NCBI RefSeq assembly: GCF_018326425.1
Contig: NZ_AP024601.1
Span: forward strand, 3,133,231-3,197,230
From: Polycladomyces abyssicola
GTDB lineage: Bacteria > Bacillota > Bacilli > Thermoactinomycetales > JIR-001
Direction: 5' to 3'
Length of the DNA: 64,000 bases
The notes beneath the pieces were generated by a model, which ran no database searches, was not told where the DNA came from, and saw only the letters and a list, made by a program, of their open reading frames with translations. Numbering within the stretch: the first letter of the stretch is position 1; each line of letters starts with the position of its first letter. Both the position numbers and the translations under genes were made by a program. This document shows positions 35,277 through 45,141 of the stretch, piece by piece.

Positions 35277-36623
35277 CTAGATCGACGGCTCGCCGTGGCG
35301 CAGATCCAGGCTGAGAAATTTGTTGTAGTTTTTGAGGAACAGCAATTCCACCTTGCCGACGGGGCCGTTCCGTTGTTTACCGATAATGACTTCCAAGATG
35401 TTTTTCTTCTCGGAGTCCTCGTTGTAATAATCGTCCCGGTACAAAAACGCCACCACGTCCGCATCCTGCTCGATCGAACCGGATTCCCTGAGGTCGGACA
35501 GCATCGGTCGCTTGTCCTGACGCTGTTCCACCGCACGCGACAACTGGGACAGTGCAATAACCGGCACATTCAATTCCCGTGCCATCAACTTGAGAGAGCG
35601 GGAGATTTCGGAGATTTCCTGTTGCCGGCTTTCCCCTCCTCGACCGGAGATCAACTGCAAATAGTCGATCAGTACCAGACCCAGTCCATGTTCCGCCTGC
35701 AACCGACGCAGTTTGGAACGGATATCGAACACAGTCACCCCAGGCGTATCATCGATGAAGATGGGCGCTTCCGATAATGTGCTGATCGCCATCGTCAGCT
35801 TTTCCCAATCCTCCTCCGTCAGATTGCCCGTCCGGAATGCCTGGGCGTCGATATTGCCCTCCGCTGCGAGCATCCGCATCACCAATTGGGGTGCCGACAT
35901 CTCCAGATTGAAAATAGCGACGGGCAGTTTGGAGCGAATCGCCACATTTTGTGCGAGGTTGAGGGCAAACGCTGTCTTTCCCATACTGGGTCGGGCGGCG
36001 ATGATGATCAGATCGGACGGTTGCAAACCGGATGTCATCCGGTCTAAATCAGTATATCCGGTGGGAATCCCGGTCAATTCCCCTTTTTTGTAATGCAATT
36101 TCTCAATGTGTTCATACGTCTCCATCAGGATGTCGTGGATCGGCACGAATCCATTGCGGTGACGTCTTTGGGAGATGTCCAGGATCTGTTTTTCCGCCTC
36201 ATCGAGAATCTCGGCCACTTCCGCACCACCGGAATACCCTGCGGAAGCGATCTGCGTCGCCGTCCGAATCAGCCGGCGAAGAATCGATTTTTCCTCCACA
36301 ATGCGCGAATAGTATTCCACGTTGGCAGATGTGGGCACGACTTCGGCCAGCTCGGTCAGATAGCTGACACCACCCACTTCTTCCAACAGCTTCCGGTCCT
36401 GCAGCTCGGATGTGATCGTCACCAGATCGAGCGGTTCTCCCCGTTCCGACAGCTCAATCATCACCTGAAACAGCCGTTGATGCCCCTGTCTGTAAAAATC
36501 CTCGGGCCGAAGCCGCTCCGTCACCGTCACCAACGAGGATGGATCAATCAAGATGGCACCCAGAACAGCCTGTTCCGCCTCAAGATTGTGAGGAGGGAGA
36601 CGGTCTGCAAACAACTCACTCAT
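35277..36623 (-). CDS. dnaB: Replicative DNA helicase DnaB (DnaC of Bacillus)
   Basis: The 448-residue RecA-fold helicase has an N-terminal primase-interaction domain (NLEAEQAVLGAIL) and a motor domain with the P-loop ARPSMGKTAFALN (near 212), Walker B LVLIDYLQLISG (near 315) and DLRESGSIEQDADVV. It forms a hexamer unwinding DNA at the replication fork. GGAGGATGATGGAAC precedes ATG 36623. It lies downstream of rplI, as in Bacillus. Confidence 0.97.
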   Translation of the reverse strand: MSELFADRLPPHNLEAEQAVLGAILIDPSSLVTVTERLRPEDFYRQGHQRLFQVMIELSERGEPLDLVTITSELQDRKLLEEVGGVSYLTELAEVVPTSANVEYYSRIVEEKSILRRLIRTATQIASAGYSGGAEVAEILDEAEKQILDISQRRHRNGFVPIHDILMETYEHIEKLHYKKGELTGIPTGYTDLDRMTSGLQPSDLIIIAARPSMGKTAFALNLAQNVAIRSKLPVAIFNLEMSAPQLVMRMLAAEGNIDAQAFRTGNLTEEDWEKLTMAISTLSEAPIFIDDTPGVTVFDIRSKLRRLQAEHGLGLVLIDYLQLISGRGGESRQQEISEISRSLKLMARELNVPVIALSQLSRAVEQRQDKRPMLSDLRESGSIEQDADVVAFLYRDDYYNEDSEKKNILEVIIGKQRNGPVGKVELLFLKNYNKFLSLDLRHGEPSI

Positions 36624-36650
36624 GTTCCATCATCCTCCAGCCGCTGCCAT

Positions 36651-36678
36651 AAAAAAACGCCCCACCCGCGCGTGGAGC
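36651..36678 (-). terminator. Terminator between rplI and dnaB
   Basis: GCTCCAC and GTGGGGC pair around a 6-base loop and are followed by a run of seven T on the minus strand. Confidence 0.78.
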
Positions 36679-36693
36679 ACTGATCGGCACGGT

Positions 36694-37140
36694 TCATTCT
36701 TCCACCACGTGGACGGCCACGGTCGCCGTCACTTCCGGATGCAGTTTCACCGGAACCCGTGTGACGCCGAGCGAACGAATCGGTTCTTCCAGCAGGATCT
36801 TTTTCTTATCTACTTTCAGTCCGTGTGCCTGTTTCAATTGTTCACTGATTTGCTTGGAAGTCACGGCACCGAACAGCCGGCCGCCTTCCCCCGCTTTGGC
36901 GCGGATGGTGACTTGAAGATCCTTTAATTTTTCAGCCAACGCTTGGGCTTGTTGCCGTTCTTGTTGTTGTCGGGCTTCTTCCCGTCGTTTCTGATCTTTC
37001 CAGGCTCTCAGATTGCCCTCGGTCGCTTCCACGGCCAGCTTCCGTGGAAACAGGAAATTGCGCGCATATCCTTCGGAGACTTCCTTGATCTCCCCTTTTT
37101 TTCCTTGACCTTTGACATCTTGCTGGAATATGACTTTCAT
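36694..37140 (-). CDS. rplI: Ribosomal protein L9
   Basis: The 148-residue protein has the N-terminal L9 domain ([30 protein letters not shown]), the long connecting helix and the C-terminal RNA-binding domain. Length is the family norm. Its ATG overlaps the gdpP stop (ATGA). Confidence 0.97.
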   Translation of the reverse strand: MKVIFQQDVKGQGKKGEIKEVSEGYARNFLFPRKLAVEATEGNLRAWKDQKRREEARQQQERQQAQALAEKLKDLQVTIRAKAGEGGRLFGAVTSKQISEQLKQAHGLKVDKKKILLEEPIRSLGVTRVPVKLHPEVTATVAVHVVEE

Positions 37141-39110
37141 TCAGCGTCGCTCCCTTCTTCGTGCACCTTCTCCAAGATCTTGAGCAAACGCTCGCGCGCT
37201 TCCGATATCGTCACGTTTTCCAGTTGAACGGCGGCATTGGTCAAGTGACCGCCGCCACCCATCTCTTCCATGACGACCTGTACATTAATATCTCCCTGCG
37301 ATCGGGCGCTGATGGCCACTTTACCATCATCCCGTTCGCATACGACGAATGCGGCACGAATCCCGTGCATGTTGAGCAAGGTGTCAGCCGACTGGGCGAT
37401 TAGAATCTGGTCGTAACGTTCGCCTTCCTCACCCGTTGCAATCGCAATTTTATCGTATACCACTTCCGTATTTTTGACAATCTCCGCCCGTTTGACAAAG
37501 CGATCCAAGTCTTCCTTGAGCAATGTCTGCACCATTGCCAGGTCCGCTCCATGCTGCCGGAGGAATGAAGCGGCCTCAAACGTACGTGAGCCAGACCGGA
37601 ATGCGAAACTTTTGGTGTCGACGACGATACCGGCAAACAGCGCTGTCGCTTCTAGCGTGTCCATGACGGTCCGGTCTTTCTGGTACTGCAGGAGCTCGGT
37701 CACCAACTCGCAAGTGGAAGACGCGTAGGGCTCCAAGTAAACCAATACCGGATCTCGCACGAACTCTTCCCCGCGCCGGTGGTGGTCAATCACTACCACT
37801 CGCTCCGCTCTGTCCAACAGTCGCGGTTCGATTGCGAGTGAGGGCTTGTGGGTATCCACCAATATGACGAGCGTGGTATCGTTCACCATTTGCAACGCTC
37901 GCTCGGGTGTGACGATCCGTTCACGCAGATAATCGTGTTTCTCAATCGCTTCCAACAACCGCTCGATCCCCGGGTTGTGGTCGTCCTCATCCAATACGAT
38001 GTAACCGGTTCGGTCATTTTGCCGGACTGCGCGCAAGACGCCGATCGCTGCCCCCAAGGCGTCCATGTCCGGCTCGGTATGTCCCATGATCAACACCCGT
38101 TCACTGTCGCGGATCAAATTGCCAAGCGCATGCGAAATCACCCGCGCACGGACTCGGGTCCGTTTTTCCACGGCATTGGTCTTGCCGCCGAAAAAGACGA
38201 TGCGTTCACCATTGTGCACGGCCGCTTGGTCGCCTCCGCGCGCCAGAGCGATATCCAGCGCGGCTTGGGCGTTTTGCGTCCGTTCGATCATCGTGTCGCC
38301 CGTGACGGCCAGCCCGATGCTGAGCGTGATGGGGATCTTGTTTTGTCGCGTCTTCTCCCGCACTTCATCCAGAATGTCAAACCGGCTTTTCATCAGTTGA
38401 TTTAATCCGCGCTGTTCCAAGATGAGCAAAAACCGGTCGGTATCATAACGGCGTAAACTGATGTCGTGCTTGAGCGCCCATCGGGAAATCGCACCTGTCA
38501 CTTCCGTCAGCAGCAGGGTCCGCTCCTGATCGTTCATACCTTGACCCGCTTCATCGAAGTTGTCGAGATGCATCAACCCGATGACGACCCGTTCCTGTTC
38601 GTATCGTTCCTGCAGTCGTGCCAACTCTGTCACGTCGCGGAAATAATAGAGTCTCTCTTTCCGACGGTGGATCACCTCGAACGTCCGGTCGCCGATCTCG
38701 ACGGTGAAAGGCTCCTCTTCTTTTTTTTCAGCTGACTTGAGGACAGGTAACAACTCGTCCAATGATGTCCCGATCAATTCCTCTTTTTGGATCATGTGTC
38801 GTACAAACGGATTGTGCCACTCAATGCGACGTTCGCGGTCATACAGCAAAATACCCACCGGCAAATGATCGATCGCTTCCTGGGTGGCTCCCTTCACCCG
38901 TTTCGACAACGTCAACACATACTGTGAAAACTCTTGTCGGAACACACGTTCCGCCCGCACCAACATCAGCGCGATGAAAAAAAAGAGGGTGAGCCCCATT
39001 ACGCCGTATTCCCAACGGTAGATGGAGAGAAGCGCGATCAAAATCAGGCTGAAACACATGGACAGCACCATGTGTAACCCGTGCCAGCGCTGAGTGATAA
39101 ATTTCGGCAT
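37137..39110 (-). CDS. gdpP: Cyclic-di-AMP phosphodiesterase GdpP
   Basis: The 657-residue protein has two N-terminal membrane helices (about 10-55), a heme-binding-type PAS (about 80-155), a degenerate GGDEF domain ([11 protein letters not shown]) and a DHH/DHHA1 phosphodiesterase ([15 protein letters not shown] near 340, VVVIDHHRR near 415, GGGHLTNAA at the end). It hydrolyses c-di-AMP. ATG 39110 with GAGGGG eight bases upstream is preferred to the GTG at 39116. First of gdpP-rplI-dnaB. Confidence 0.95.
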   Translation of the reverse strand: MPKFITQRWHGLHMVLSMCFSLILIALLSIYRWEYGVMGLTLFFFIALMLVRAERVFRQEFSQYVLTLSKRVKGATQEAIDHLPVGILLYDRERRIEWHNPFVRHMIQKEELIGTSLDELLPVLKSAEKKEEEPFTVEIGDRTFEVIHRRKERLYYFRDVTELARLQERYEQERVVIGLMHLDNFDEAGQGMNDQERTLLLTEVTGAISRWALKHDISLRRYDTDRFLLILEQRGLNQLMKSRFDILDEVREKTRQNKIPITLSIGLAVTGDTMIERTQNAQAALDIALARGGDQAAVHNGERIVFFGGKTNAVEKRTRVRARVISHALGNLIRDSERVLIMGHTEPDMDALGAAIGVLRAVRQNDRTGYIVLDEDDHNPGIERLLEAIEKHDYLRERIVTPERALQMVNDTTLVILVDTHKPSLAIEPRLLDRAERVVVIDHHRRGEEFVRDPVLVYLEPYASSTCELVTELLQYQKDRTVMDTLEATALFAGIVVDTKSFAFRSGSRTFEAASFLRQHGADLAMVQTLLKEDLDRFVKRAEIVKNTEVVYDKIAIATGEEGERYDQILIAQSADTLLNMHGIRAAFVVCERDDGKVAISARSQGDINVQVVMEEMGGGGHLTNAAVQLENVTISEARERLLKILEKVHEEGSDAE

Positions 39111-39254
39111 CGTCACATCCCCTCGACCCGCTCTTCCTGTATGTTCTTAACCTTATTCCGCGCAGTTTGGTTCTATTTTACCAAAAGCGCCGGAAAAGCA
39201 AAAAACGGTTTTCAACGCCCTAAAACAAACCGAGTTCAAAGAGCGACGACTCGG

Positions 39255-39370
39255 AAAGGGCAGGAATGAAATCGCGGGCAACTTCTTCTAAGCGAAGCGC
39301 ACTTTGCCCGCATCCTGCGCTCCAGGTCGGAGCGGCCATGACCTGCTTCCTTTCAGGGCGCAGTATTAAC
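39255..39370 (+). repeat. Dispersed palindromic repeat, copy B
   Basis: GCGGGCAA (39274) pairs with TTGCCCGC (39304) around a 22-base insert carrying CTAAGCGAAGCG; the outer arms are GCAGGA and TCCTGC. The insert and flanks match copy C nearly base for base (GAAATCnCGGGCAA, CTAAGnGAAGCG, ACTTTGCCCGC), and the right part matches copy A. Lies between gdpP and yybS. Confidence 0.75.
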
Positions 39371-39399
39371 CCGCAATTCGCTCCTCGCGCTTTTCCGGT

Positions 39400-40299
39400 T
39401 CACTCATCGTTGGCCTTTATTTTTCCGCGTAAATCAAATCCCATATCCATCATGCCGATCAGGTGAATACCCATCAACAAAAGCGGGAACGGAAAGGAAA
39501 GGACAGCGAAGGCAACAACCCACCATCGACTCCATCCGCGACGACGAAAGATAAACGCCAAGAAGCTAAAGCCCTGGATCAGGATGAGCAGCGTAAAGAC
39601 AGGTAATGCCGGAGCCAGTTCACCGATGCCGTACTTGCTCAACAGGGTGAGCAGGATCAGTCCCAGATAGACTACAAAGAAAGACCGGGGAAACCGCCAC
39701 CGATCAAAAGACGGAAGGGATTTACCCGGCAATCCCCGTTTGACAAGCCACCTTCTGCCAATGAGGAAACTGACTGACACAACACCGAACGTCACAGTGC
39801 CCAAGGTTACAGGCAGGAAGAGCGAAAGTGGCAGTTCCGGCATCACGTAGTTGATATCGTATCCCTTCATCAATCGCTCAGTTTCCATCAGTTGTTTTTT
39901 CCACTCGGACTGAAACGCTTCTATGATATGGAATGATTGTTCGGCGATTACCAATGTCAATAGCAGGAGCAACACGGACACGACCCAGCCGCCCAGCACG
40001 ACGTCCACGGCACGCATGCGCGGCCGTCGGTATAGCTCGCCCATTACGATCCCCGTAGCCATACCGAACAGCGCCAGCGAAAGCACAACCGGATGAAAAA
40101 GCAGTAAAAGAAGCAATCCCAACACTGACGCAAATCCAACTGTGAAATTCCACGAGCGTTTGGCGGTGTGAATGAAAAATGGAAGGGGAAAAAGCCAGAT
40201 GGTGAAAAAAGAGAACGGGGTAAAGAGCGAGGCGAACAGCAGGATGAATGCCGCGCATAACCAAAACCCGTCCCGTACCCGATCAGTTGGTCCCGTCAA
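39400..40299 (-). CDS. yybS: YybS/DUF2232 membrane protein
   Basis: The 299-residue protein has about eight hydrophobic helices and matches the DUF2232 (YybS) family by length and by position beside gdpP-rplI-dnaB and rpsR. Function is unknown; the family resembles S-components of ECF transporters. TTG 40299 is taken because AGAGGTG lies eight bases before it; the frame is open upstream to 40509 but overlaps the next gene. Confidence 0.82.
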   Translation of the reverse strand: MTGPTDRVRDGFWLCAAFILLFASLFTPFSFFTIWLFPLPFFIHTAKRSWNFTVGFASVLGLLLLLLFHPVVLSLALFGMATGIVMGELYRRPRMRAVDVVLGGWVVSVLLLLLTLVIAEQSFHIIEAFQSEWKKQLMETERLMKGYDINYVMPELPLSLFLPVTLGTVTFGVVSVSFLIGRRWLVKRGLPGKSLPSFDRWRFPRSFFVVYLGLILLTLLSKYGIGELAPALPVFTLLILIQGFSFLAFIFRRRGWSRWWVVAFAVLSFPFPLLLMGIHLIGMMDMGFDLRGKIKANDE

Positions 40300-40306
40300 A
40301 ACCGCG

Positions 40307-40618
40307 TCACCTCTTGTTGATATAGTCGTCCAGTGCGGAAAGATCCCCGTACCATTCTTCCAATTGATGTCCTTCACGAATGTGCTCGCGCAATTTATGT
40401 ATGACAACCTGATCGATTTCCCTGTATGAGTAGCCCAAACGGCGCGCCATGACATATGTCGCCATAACCAGACTGGCCAGACTGTCAAGGATGATGTGCT
40501 GATTGGCATGATGCAACCCTTTGAACAGATTGGCCTGCTGATCCAGCATCTCCGTCTTCAACCAATCGATCACTTTCACACTTTTGGCAATCTGTACATG
40601 TTGCTCCGGCCGGCTCAT
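40307..40618 (-). CDS. MazG-like family protein
   Basis: The 103-residue all-helical protein starts MSRPEQHVQIAKSVKVIDWLKTEMLDQQANLFKG and matches small MazG-like proteins of Bacillales that sit near rpsR/yybS. The acidic MazG metal residues are not well kept, so pyrophosphohydrolase activity is uncertain. ATG 40618 with AAAGGAG eight bases upstream; the upstream 40687 start lacks this. Confidence 0.78.
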   Translation of the reverse strand: MSRPEQHVQIAKSVKVIDWLKTEMLDQQANLFKGLHHANQHIILDSLASLVMATYVMARRLGYSYREIDQVVIHKLREHIREGHQLEEWYGDLSALDDYINKR

Positions 40619-40707
40619 GGCAAACACTCCTTTGGGAACTTTGAGGAGTGATTTCAACATGCCACGCGCCTTTTCCTGCTTTTCCATCCTTCTCCACCGC
40701 CTGATGC

Positions 40708-40735
40708 AAAAAAACAGGGGCTATTGCGCCCCTGT
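40708..40735 (-). terminator. Terminator of rpsF-ssb-rpsR
   Basis: ACAGGGGC and GCCCCTGT pair around a 6-base loop, followed by seven T on the minus strand, just past the rpsR stop. Confidence 0.88.
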
Positions 40736-40739
40736 CGCA

Positions 40740-40967
40740 TTAGTCGGTCGTGTACGGCAACAACGCCATTTGGCGGGCTCGTTTGATCGCACGGGTCAAT
40801 TGCCGTTGGTATTTGGAAGAAGTTCCAGTTACCCGACGCGGCAGGATTTTCCCGCGCTCGCTGATGAACTTCTTCAGCAGGTCCACGTCTTTATAATCGA
40901 TGTAATCGATCTTGTTCACCGTAAAGTAACATACTTTGCGGCGTTTGTGTCCACGACGGCGAGCCAT
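40740..40967 (-). CDS. rpsR: Ribosomal protein S18
   Basis: The 75-residue protein carries the S18 core ([49 protein letters not shown]). It binds S6 on the ribosome platform. Third gene of rpsF-ssb-rpsR. Confidence 0.97.
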   Translation of the reverse strand: MARRRGHKRRKVCYFTVNKIDYIDYKDVDLLKKFISERGKILPRRVTGTSSKYQRQLTRAIKRARQMALLPYTTD

Positions 40968-41015
40968 GTTCCATCCTCCTTTCGCGTAAGCGGGATTTCA
41001 AAAAACGATTCCGTA

Positions 41016-41468
41016 TCAGAAGGGCAGATCGTCGTCAGAGATATCGATCGGCTTTCCATCATCCGCAAACGGGTCGTCGAAATCGTTGTTGCTCTTCGGC
41101 GAGAAGCGCTGGGAATCCCCCTCCATGCCGGGATTCCGGGACGCACCTCCTGCCGGTTCGAGGAAACGGACATCGTCAGCTACCACTTCCGTCACCCAAA
41201 CCCTGCGTCCTTCATTATTCTCGTAACTGCGGACTTGCAAACGACCGTCCACCCCGACCAGGCGGCCTTTTTTCAGGTAGTTGGCGCAGTTCTCCGCCAA
41301 CTGGCGCCATGTGACAATCGGGATGAAGTCAGTCTCCCGTTCCCCTTGCTGATTGGTGAACCGACGGTCCACAGCGATGGTGAAGGAAGCCACAGCGACA
41401 CCGCTCGGCGTGTAACGGAGTTCGGGATCCCGGGTCAACCGACCGATCAGAACCACCCGATTCAGCAT
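41016..41468 (-). CDS. ssb: Single-stranded DNA-binding protein
   Basis: The 150-residue protein has the OB-fold ([29 protein letters not shown] start) and the acidic C-terminal tail ending DISDDDLPF that recruits replication partners. Tetramer coating ssDNA. Sits between rpsF and rpsR. Confidence 0.97.
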   Translation of the reverse strand: MLNRVVLIGRLTRDPELRYTPSGVAVASFTIAVDRRFTNQQGERETDFIPIVTWRQLAENCANYLKKGRLVGVDGRLQVRSYENNEGRRVWVTEVVADDVRFLEPAGGASRNPGMEGDSQRFSPKSNNDFDDPFADDGKPIDISDDDLPF

Positions 41469-41516
41469 GTAACAACTCTCCTTTGTTCGCCGATTCCTCT
41501 CTCAAACGACCTACCC

Positions 41517-41807
41517 TTATTTCTCTTCCAGGTTGATGATCATGTGGCGGATCACATTGTCGTTGATCTTGATGGTGCGATCCAGTTCATTGACGACTTC
41601 CGGGGTGGCGTTGAACGTCACCACGGTGTACACGCCGTCACGGAACTTCTTGATCTCATAGGCAAGACGACGTTTGCCCATTTCGTTCACTTCGATGATT
41701 TCACCGCCGTTGTTGGTGATCACCGAATGCACCTTTTCCCGCGTTGCGCGAAGGTTCTCATCGTCCAGATCCGGACGCACGATGTACATCAGCTCGTATT
41801 TCCGCAT
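41517..41807 (-). CDS. rpsF: Ribosomal protein S6
   Basis: The 96-residue protein starts MRKYELMYIVRPDLDDE and keeps the S6 strands (EIIEVNEMGKRRLAYEIKKFRDGVYTVVTF). First gene of the operon; GGAGG precedes the ATG. Confidence 0.97.
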   Translation of the reverse strand: MRKYELMYIVRPDLDDENLRATREKVHSVITNNGGEIIEVNEMGKRRLAYEIKKFRDGVYTVVTFNATPEVVNELDRTIKINDNVIRHMIINLEEK

Positions 41808-41836
41808 CCTTTACACCTCCTTTTGGACTTTGACGG

Positions 41837-41856
41837 TCCCTGCCCGTCGGCAGGAA
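41837..41856 (-). promoter_or_regulatory. rpsF leader hairpin, candidate S6:S18 autoregulatory site
   Basis: In the ~76-base leader, TTCCTGCC pairs with GGCAGGGA around GACG, followed by GACCGTC. An RNA structure at this place with a CCG element is known to bind the S6:S18 complex in many bacteria; the match here is by position and rough shape. Confidence 0.45.
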
Positions 41857-41890
41857 CAAGGAGTGGATATACACAAAACCACAATTCTAC

Positions 41891-41919
41891 ATTCTAACAG
41901 AATCTATGGATGGTGGCAA
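41891..41919 (-). promoter_or_regulatory. Sigma-A promoter of rpsF-ssb-rpsR
   Basis: TTGCCA (complement of 41914-41919) and TAGAAT (41891-41896) with 17-base spacing on the minus strand; about 84 bases before the rpsF ATG. Confidence 0.75.
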
Positions 41920-41938
41920 GAAGTCCTGTCCAAACGAT

Positions 41939-43042
41939 TTATACATTAAACCGGAAATGCATGATATCACCGTCACGTACGACGTAATCCTTGCCTTCCA
42001 GTCGCAACAACCCTTTTTCCCGAGCCGCCGCGAGTGAACCTGCCGCCATCAGGTCCTCATAGCCAATCACCTCGGCGCGGATGAAACCCCGTTCAAAATC
42101 GCTGTGAATGACACCGGCTGCCTGCGGTGCTTTGGTTCCGCGGCGAATCGTCCAGGCCCGCACCTCTTTTTCTCCTGCGGTGAAATAGGTGATCAGTCCC
42201 AACAATTGATACGCGGCCGCCACCAACCGATCAAGCCCGGATTGCTCCAAACCCAACTCCGCAAGGAATTGCCGACGTTCCTCCCCTTCCAACTCGGCAA
42301 TCTCCGCTTCCAGCTGGGCACTGATCGGGACCACCTCAGCCCCTTCTCCGTCCGCGATCCGTTTCACTTCCTGCACATACGGATTGGACCACGGATCAGC
42401 CGCATCCTCTTCCCCCACATTGGCGGCATACAGCACTTTTTTTGCCGTCAACAAATTGAGCGTTCCCTTAATCGCCTCCCGCTCCTCATCGGACAGCTCC
42501 ACCTGGCGCGCAGGAATTCCCTCCGTCAGGGCTTCCTTCAGCTTGGTCAATGCCGCATGTTGCAACGTGGCCATCTTGTCCCCGCTTTTTTTCTGCCGGC
42601 TGACACGCTCCAACCGGCGCTCCACCGACTCCAGATCGGCAAGGATCAACTCCAGATTGATCGTTTCGATGTCGCTGGCCGGATCCACTTTGCCCGCCAC
42701 ATGGGTGATGTTTTCATCCTCGAAACAGCGGACGACGTGAATGATCGCGTCCACTTCGCGAATGTGGGACAAAAACTGGTTTCCCAATCCTTCACCCTTG
42801 CTGGCCCCCTTCACCAAACCAGCGATGTCCGTAAACTGAAAGTGTGTCGGTACCACCCGCTGGGGCTTCACCATCTCGGCCAGACGGTCCAGCCGTTCGT
42901 CCGGCACGTCCACTACGCCCACATTGGGATCGATTGTACAAAACGGGTAGTTGGCCGATTCGGCCCCCGCCCGTGTGATGGCGTTAAACAGTGTCGATTT
43001 CCCCACATTGGGCAAGCCTACAATCCCCGTCGTCAATGGCAT
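41939..43042 (-). CDS. ychF: Ribosome-binding ATPase YchF (Obg family)
   Basis: The 367-residue P-loop ATPase has GLPNVGKSTLFNAIT (near 9), the DVPDERLDRL and FTDIAGLVKGASKGEGLGNQFLSHIRE switch motifs and a C-terminal TGS domain (LITYFTAGEKEVRAWTIRRG). It binds ribosomes and hydrolyses ATP rather than GTP. Position next to rpsF is conserved. Confidence 0.96.
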   Translation of the reverse strand: MPLTTGIVGLPNVGKSTLFNAITRAGAESANYPFCTIDPNVGVVDVPDERLDRLAEMVKPQRVVPTHFQFTDIAGLVKGASKGEGLGNQFLSHIREVDAIIHVVRCFEDENITHVAGKVDPASDIETINLELILADLESVERRLERVSRQKKSGDKMATLQHAALTKLKEALTEGIPARQVELSDEEREAIKGTLNLLTAKKVLYAANVGEEDAADPWSNPYVQEVKRIADGEGAEVVPISAQLEAEIAELEGEERRQFLAELGLEQSGLDRLVAAAYQLLGLITYFTAGEKEVRAWTIRRGTKAPQAAGVIHSDFERGFIRAEVIGYEDLMAAGSLAAAREKGLLRLEGKDYVVRDGDIMHFRFNV

Positions 43043-43121
43043 ACTGTCATCTCCCCCTGATCGGGATCAAATCGCTCCCATCTTTCGTTCACATGAAAAT
43101 CCGCCTTTTCAGGCGGAACGT

Positions 43122-43340
43122 TCATTCCTTGCTTTCTTGTTCGGCTGCTTGTATCAGCACTTTTTTCATTTTCTTTTCAAACTGCGACCGGGGCAAGAGC
43201 ACGCTGTGGCCGCAACCGGTACACTTGATCCGAATATCCATCCCCATGCGAATCACTTTCCACGCATTGGTTCCGCACGGGTGGGGTTTTTTCATCTCTA
43301 CGATGTCCCCCAAAGCGAACTCTTTCCGTTGCAACACCAT
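43122..43340 (-). CDS. DUF951 small protein
   Basis: The 72-residue protein matches DUF951 (MKKPHPCGTNAWKVIRMGMDIRIKCTGCGH), with three Cys and a His that may form a zinc ribbon or RNA-binding SH3-like fold. It is commonly encoded next to ychF and mscS. Function unknown. Confidence 0.88.
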   Translation of the reverse strand: MVLQRKEFALGDIVEMKKPHPCGTNAWKVIRMGMDIRIKCTGCGHSVLLPRSQFEKKMKKVLIQAAEQESKE

Positions 43341-43869
43341 CCATCACGCTCCTGCTCATAGCCTGTCGGCTCGGTCATCTGCTCGTATTCCAGTATAACC
43401 GATCTGATCAATCCTGCAACAAAACAGATCCCCCAAAAGCTCACCTGGGAAAGTATTTGCTCCTTCACGGATTTACCAGACGCGCTCAAGCAGCTGGATA
43501 TGTGAAATGATTCCCGAAATATGAAGCCACTCTTGTTCGAAGTCATATTCTGGTCCAAAAGGTTGTATCAGACTGAGACTCTCCGGCCCGGGTTTGGACG
43601 GGAAGCAGATTTCACTTTTCGTATTTGGCGCACCCAAGATTTCGTTGGAAGAACACGTCTGTAGAATATGAAAAAACCGGTCAACGACCGGATTTCTCTG
43701 CGTGGATGCTACAATTTAGAAATGATAGAATATTAAAAGGAGATTCCCCATTTCAATCATGATCAATCATGGGCGAACCTCTTGTTTTTTGCGTATAGGA
43801 TCCGGCTCATGATCCGCAGATTGGGTAGAATTTGGCAGCCGTCGGGAAGGAAAAAAGGGGAAGTGGTGC
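43341..43869. other. Intergenic stretch of 529 bases
   Basis: No convincing gene is seen. It holds a small hairpin CCGGT-CAACG-ACCGG (43676-43690) followed on the minus strand by TTTTTTC, and AT-rich sequence with AATATTAAAAGGAGA near 43730 that mimics a ribosome site without a following frame of any length. In other Bacillales an mscS-like gene often sits here; none is present. Confidence 0.5.
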
Positions 43870-44835
43870 ATGAAACGGAAAAGCCTTAAAGTGCCGGCGG
43901 AGATTACCTTCATCGCCGTTTTTGCATTCCTGATCAACTTGTGGACGGAAAATGATTCCCAAACACTGTACGATCGGTATTTTGCCTTCATCTTTAAATG
44001 GAAACTGCCAATCATCATCGTGGCACTGCTGTTTTCGTCTGTTTATATCTATTTTCGCGAGCAAATCCGCGAATATAAGGAGGATTTGGCAGACAACGCC
44101 CGCATGTTGCTGCAGGCCTATGACGAGCTGAAGGATTTCAAATGGCGGGCGCGTCTGTTGCATGCCATGAAACGGTTCACCCGTAACGAACCGTACGTGC
44201 TCGCCGTCCAGTTGTACGAATACACCGTCAAGCGGGAAAGGCGGAAAGTGGTCTTCAAAATCAACCACTTGGACGGTTATGTATGGGAAAACATCGACCT
44301 CAATGCGATGGTGCAGGCATACTATGAGGTGGACACGCGGTTGTTCCAGCAATTTGAGCAGGCGGTACGGGCATTTGAAGTAGACCGTTTTGATCCGCTG
44401 TTGGATTTTATCCAGCAGTATCAACCGGAGATTGAAGGAAAGGATGGCATCGACGATCGCACGGCCATCCGGTATGCATTCGTCCAGCTCGCACTCGACC
44501 TCCTGGAGACCAAAATCAATTTCGATCTGTTTATCGATCCCGAAACCAGAAGGAAAATCAACACCCGAAAGCGAACCGGTATTTTACGGGGTATCATGAT
44601 GAAAGACCGGTTTTACACGTTTTTGCATGATGGGAATAGCGACAAGCAGGGACGAGTATATTTAACCAAAACCATCCGCATCAAAGGCGGGAATTATGTT
44701 TTCTTGCTCACACTGAGCCCGGACATCCTGGCAGAGGAAAACCACTCCGAGCACTTCGAAAAGCTGTCACATGCATTTGCCCAGGAGATGCACCAAGCGG
44801 AGCAAATCACGTATAATAATGGTGAGAGCGATTAA
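43870..44835 (+). CDS. Membrane-anchored protein of unknown function (321 residues)
   Basis: I do not recognise the family. Two hydrophobic helices near the N-terminus (about 11-28 and 43-63) are followed by an acidic helical stretch (EYKEDLADNARMLLQAYDELKDF) and a cytoplasmic domain of mixed strands ending in an expected ligand- or protein-binding fold (VYLTKTIRIKGGNYVFLLTLSPDI). The signal-protein-like layout (membrane hairpin, coiled-coil, C-terminal GAF-like domain) is my reading only. GGGGAAGTG lies before the ATG. It is followed 15 bases later by a 51-residue gene and a shared terminator. Confidence 0.75.
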   Translation: MKRKSLKVPAEITFIAVFAFLINLWTENDSQTLYDRYFAFIFKWKLPIIIVALLFSSVYIYFREQIREYKEDLADNARMLLQAYDELKDFKWRARLLHAMKRFTRNEPYVLAVQLYEYTVKRERRKVVFKINHLDGYVWENIDLNAMVQAYYEVDTRLFQQFEQAVRAFEVDRFDPLLDFIQQYQPEIEGKDGIDDRTAIRYAFVQLALDLLETKINFDLFIDPETRRKINTRKRTGILRGIMMKDRFYTFLHDGNSDKQGRVYLTKTIRIKGGNYVFLLTLSPDILAEENHSEHFEKLSHAFAQEMHQAEQITYNNGESD

Positions 44836-44850
44836 AAGGGGGACAAGCGC

Positions 44851-45006
44851 ATGGAGCGCGGCGAGCTGGACAAACAGCGGGAGCAGATGATTGTCGAGCG
44901 GCTCAAACGGATGGGAATCAAGGTGGAACCAAAGGGCAACAAAAAAAGAACCCCCGATTTTTCCGCAATCATCGGCCACCCTCAGCCGCAATGGGTAATC
45001 AAGTGA
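44851..45006 (+). CDS. Small basic protein, 51 residues
   Basis: An ATG at 44851 follows AAAAGGGGG by 8 bases and opens a 51-codon frame beginning MERGELDKQREQMIVERLKR and ending QPQWVIK. It is helical at the start and basic in the middle (GNKKRTP). It lies 15 bases after the membrane protein gene and before the terminator at 45077, so it is a likely second gene. Unknown function. Confidence 0.6.
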   Translation: MERGELDKQREQMIVERLKRMGIKVEPKGNKKRTPDFSAIIGHPQPQWVIK

Positions 45007-45076
45007 GTATGGGTTCGATGGATCGGCTTGATCGATTGCAAGGACTGATACATATTACCGAAACCCTACGGAACGG

Positions 45077-45121
45077 GACCGTATTCCTGTGCCCCATGGC
45101 AGAAGGAACCGGTCTTTTTTT
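45077..45121 (+). terminator. Terminator of the 43870-45006 pair
   Basis: A compound stem (GACCG/CGGTC, TTCC/GGAA, TGCC/GGCA around CCAT) is followed by TTTTTTT. Confidence 0.8.
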
Positions 45122-45141
45122 GTTTCCGGCACCCGTCGGCA

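Noticed and set aside
36943..37227. 94-codon plus frame opposite rplI
   Set aside because: Antisense to rplI and gdpP with no ribosome site; rplI is unambiguous.
43298..43558. 86-codon minus frame upstream of the DUF951 gene
   Set aside because: No ribosome site, low coding character and overlap with the DUF951 gene.
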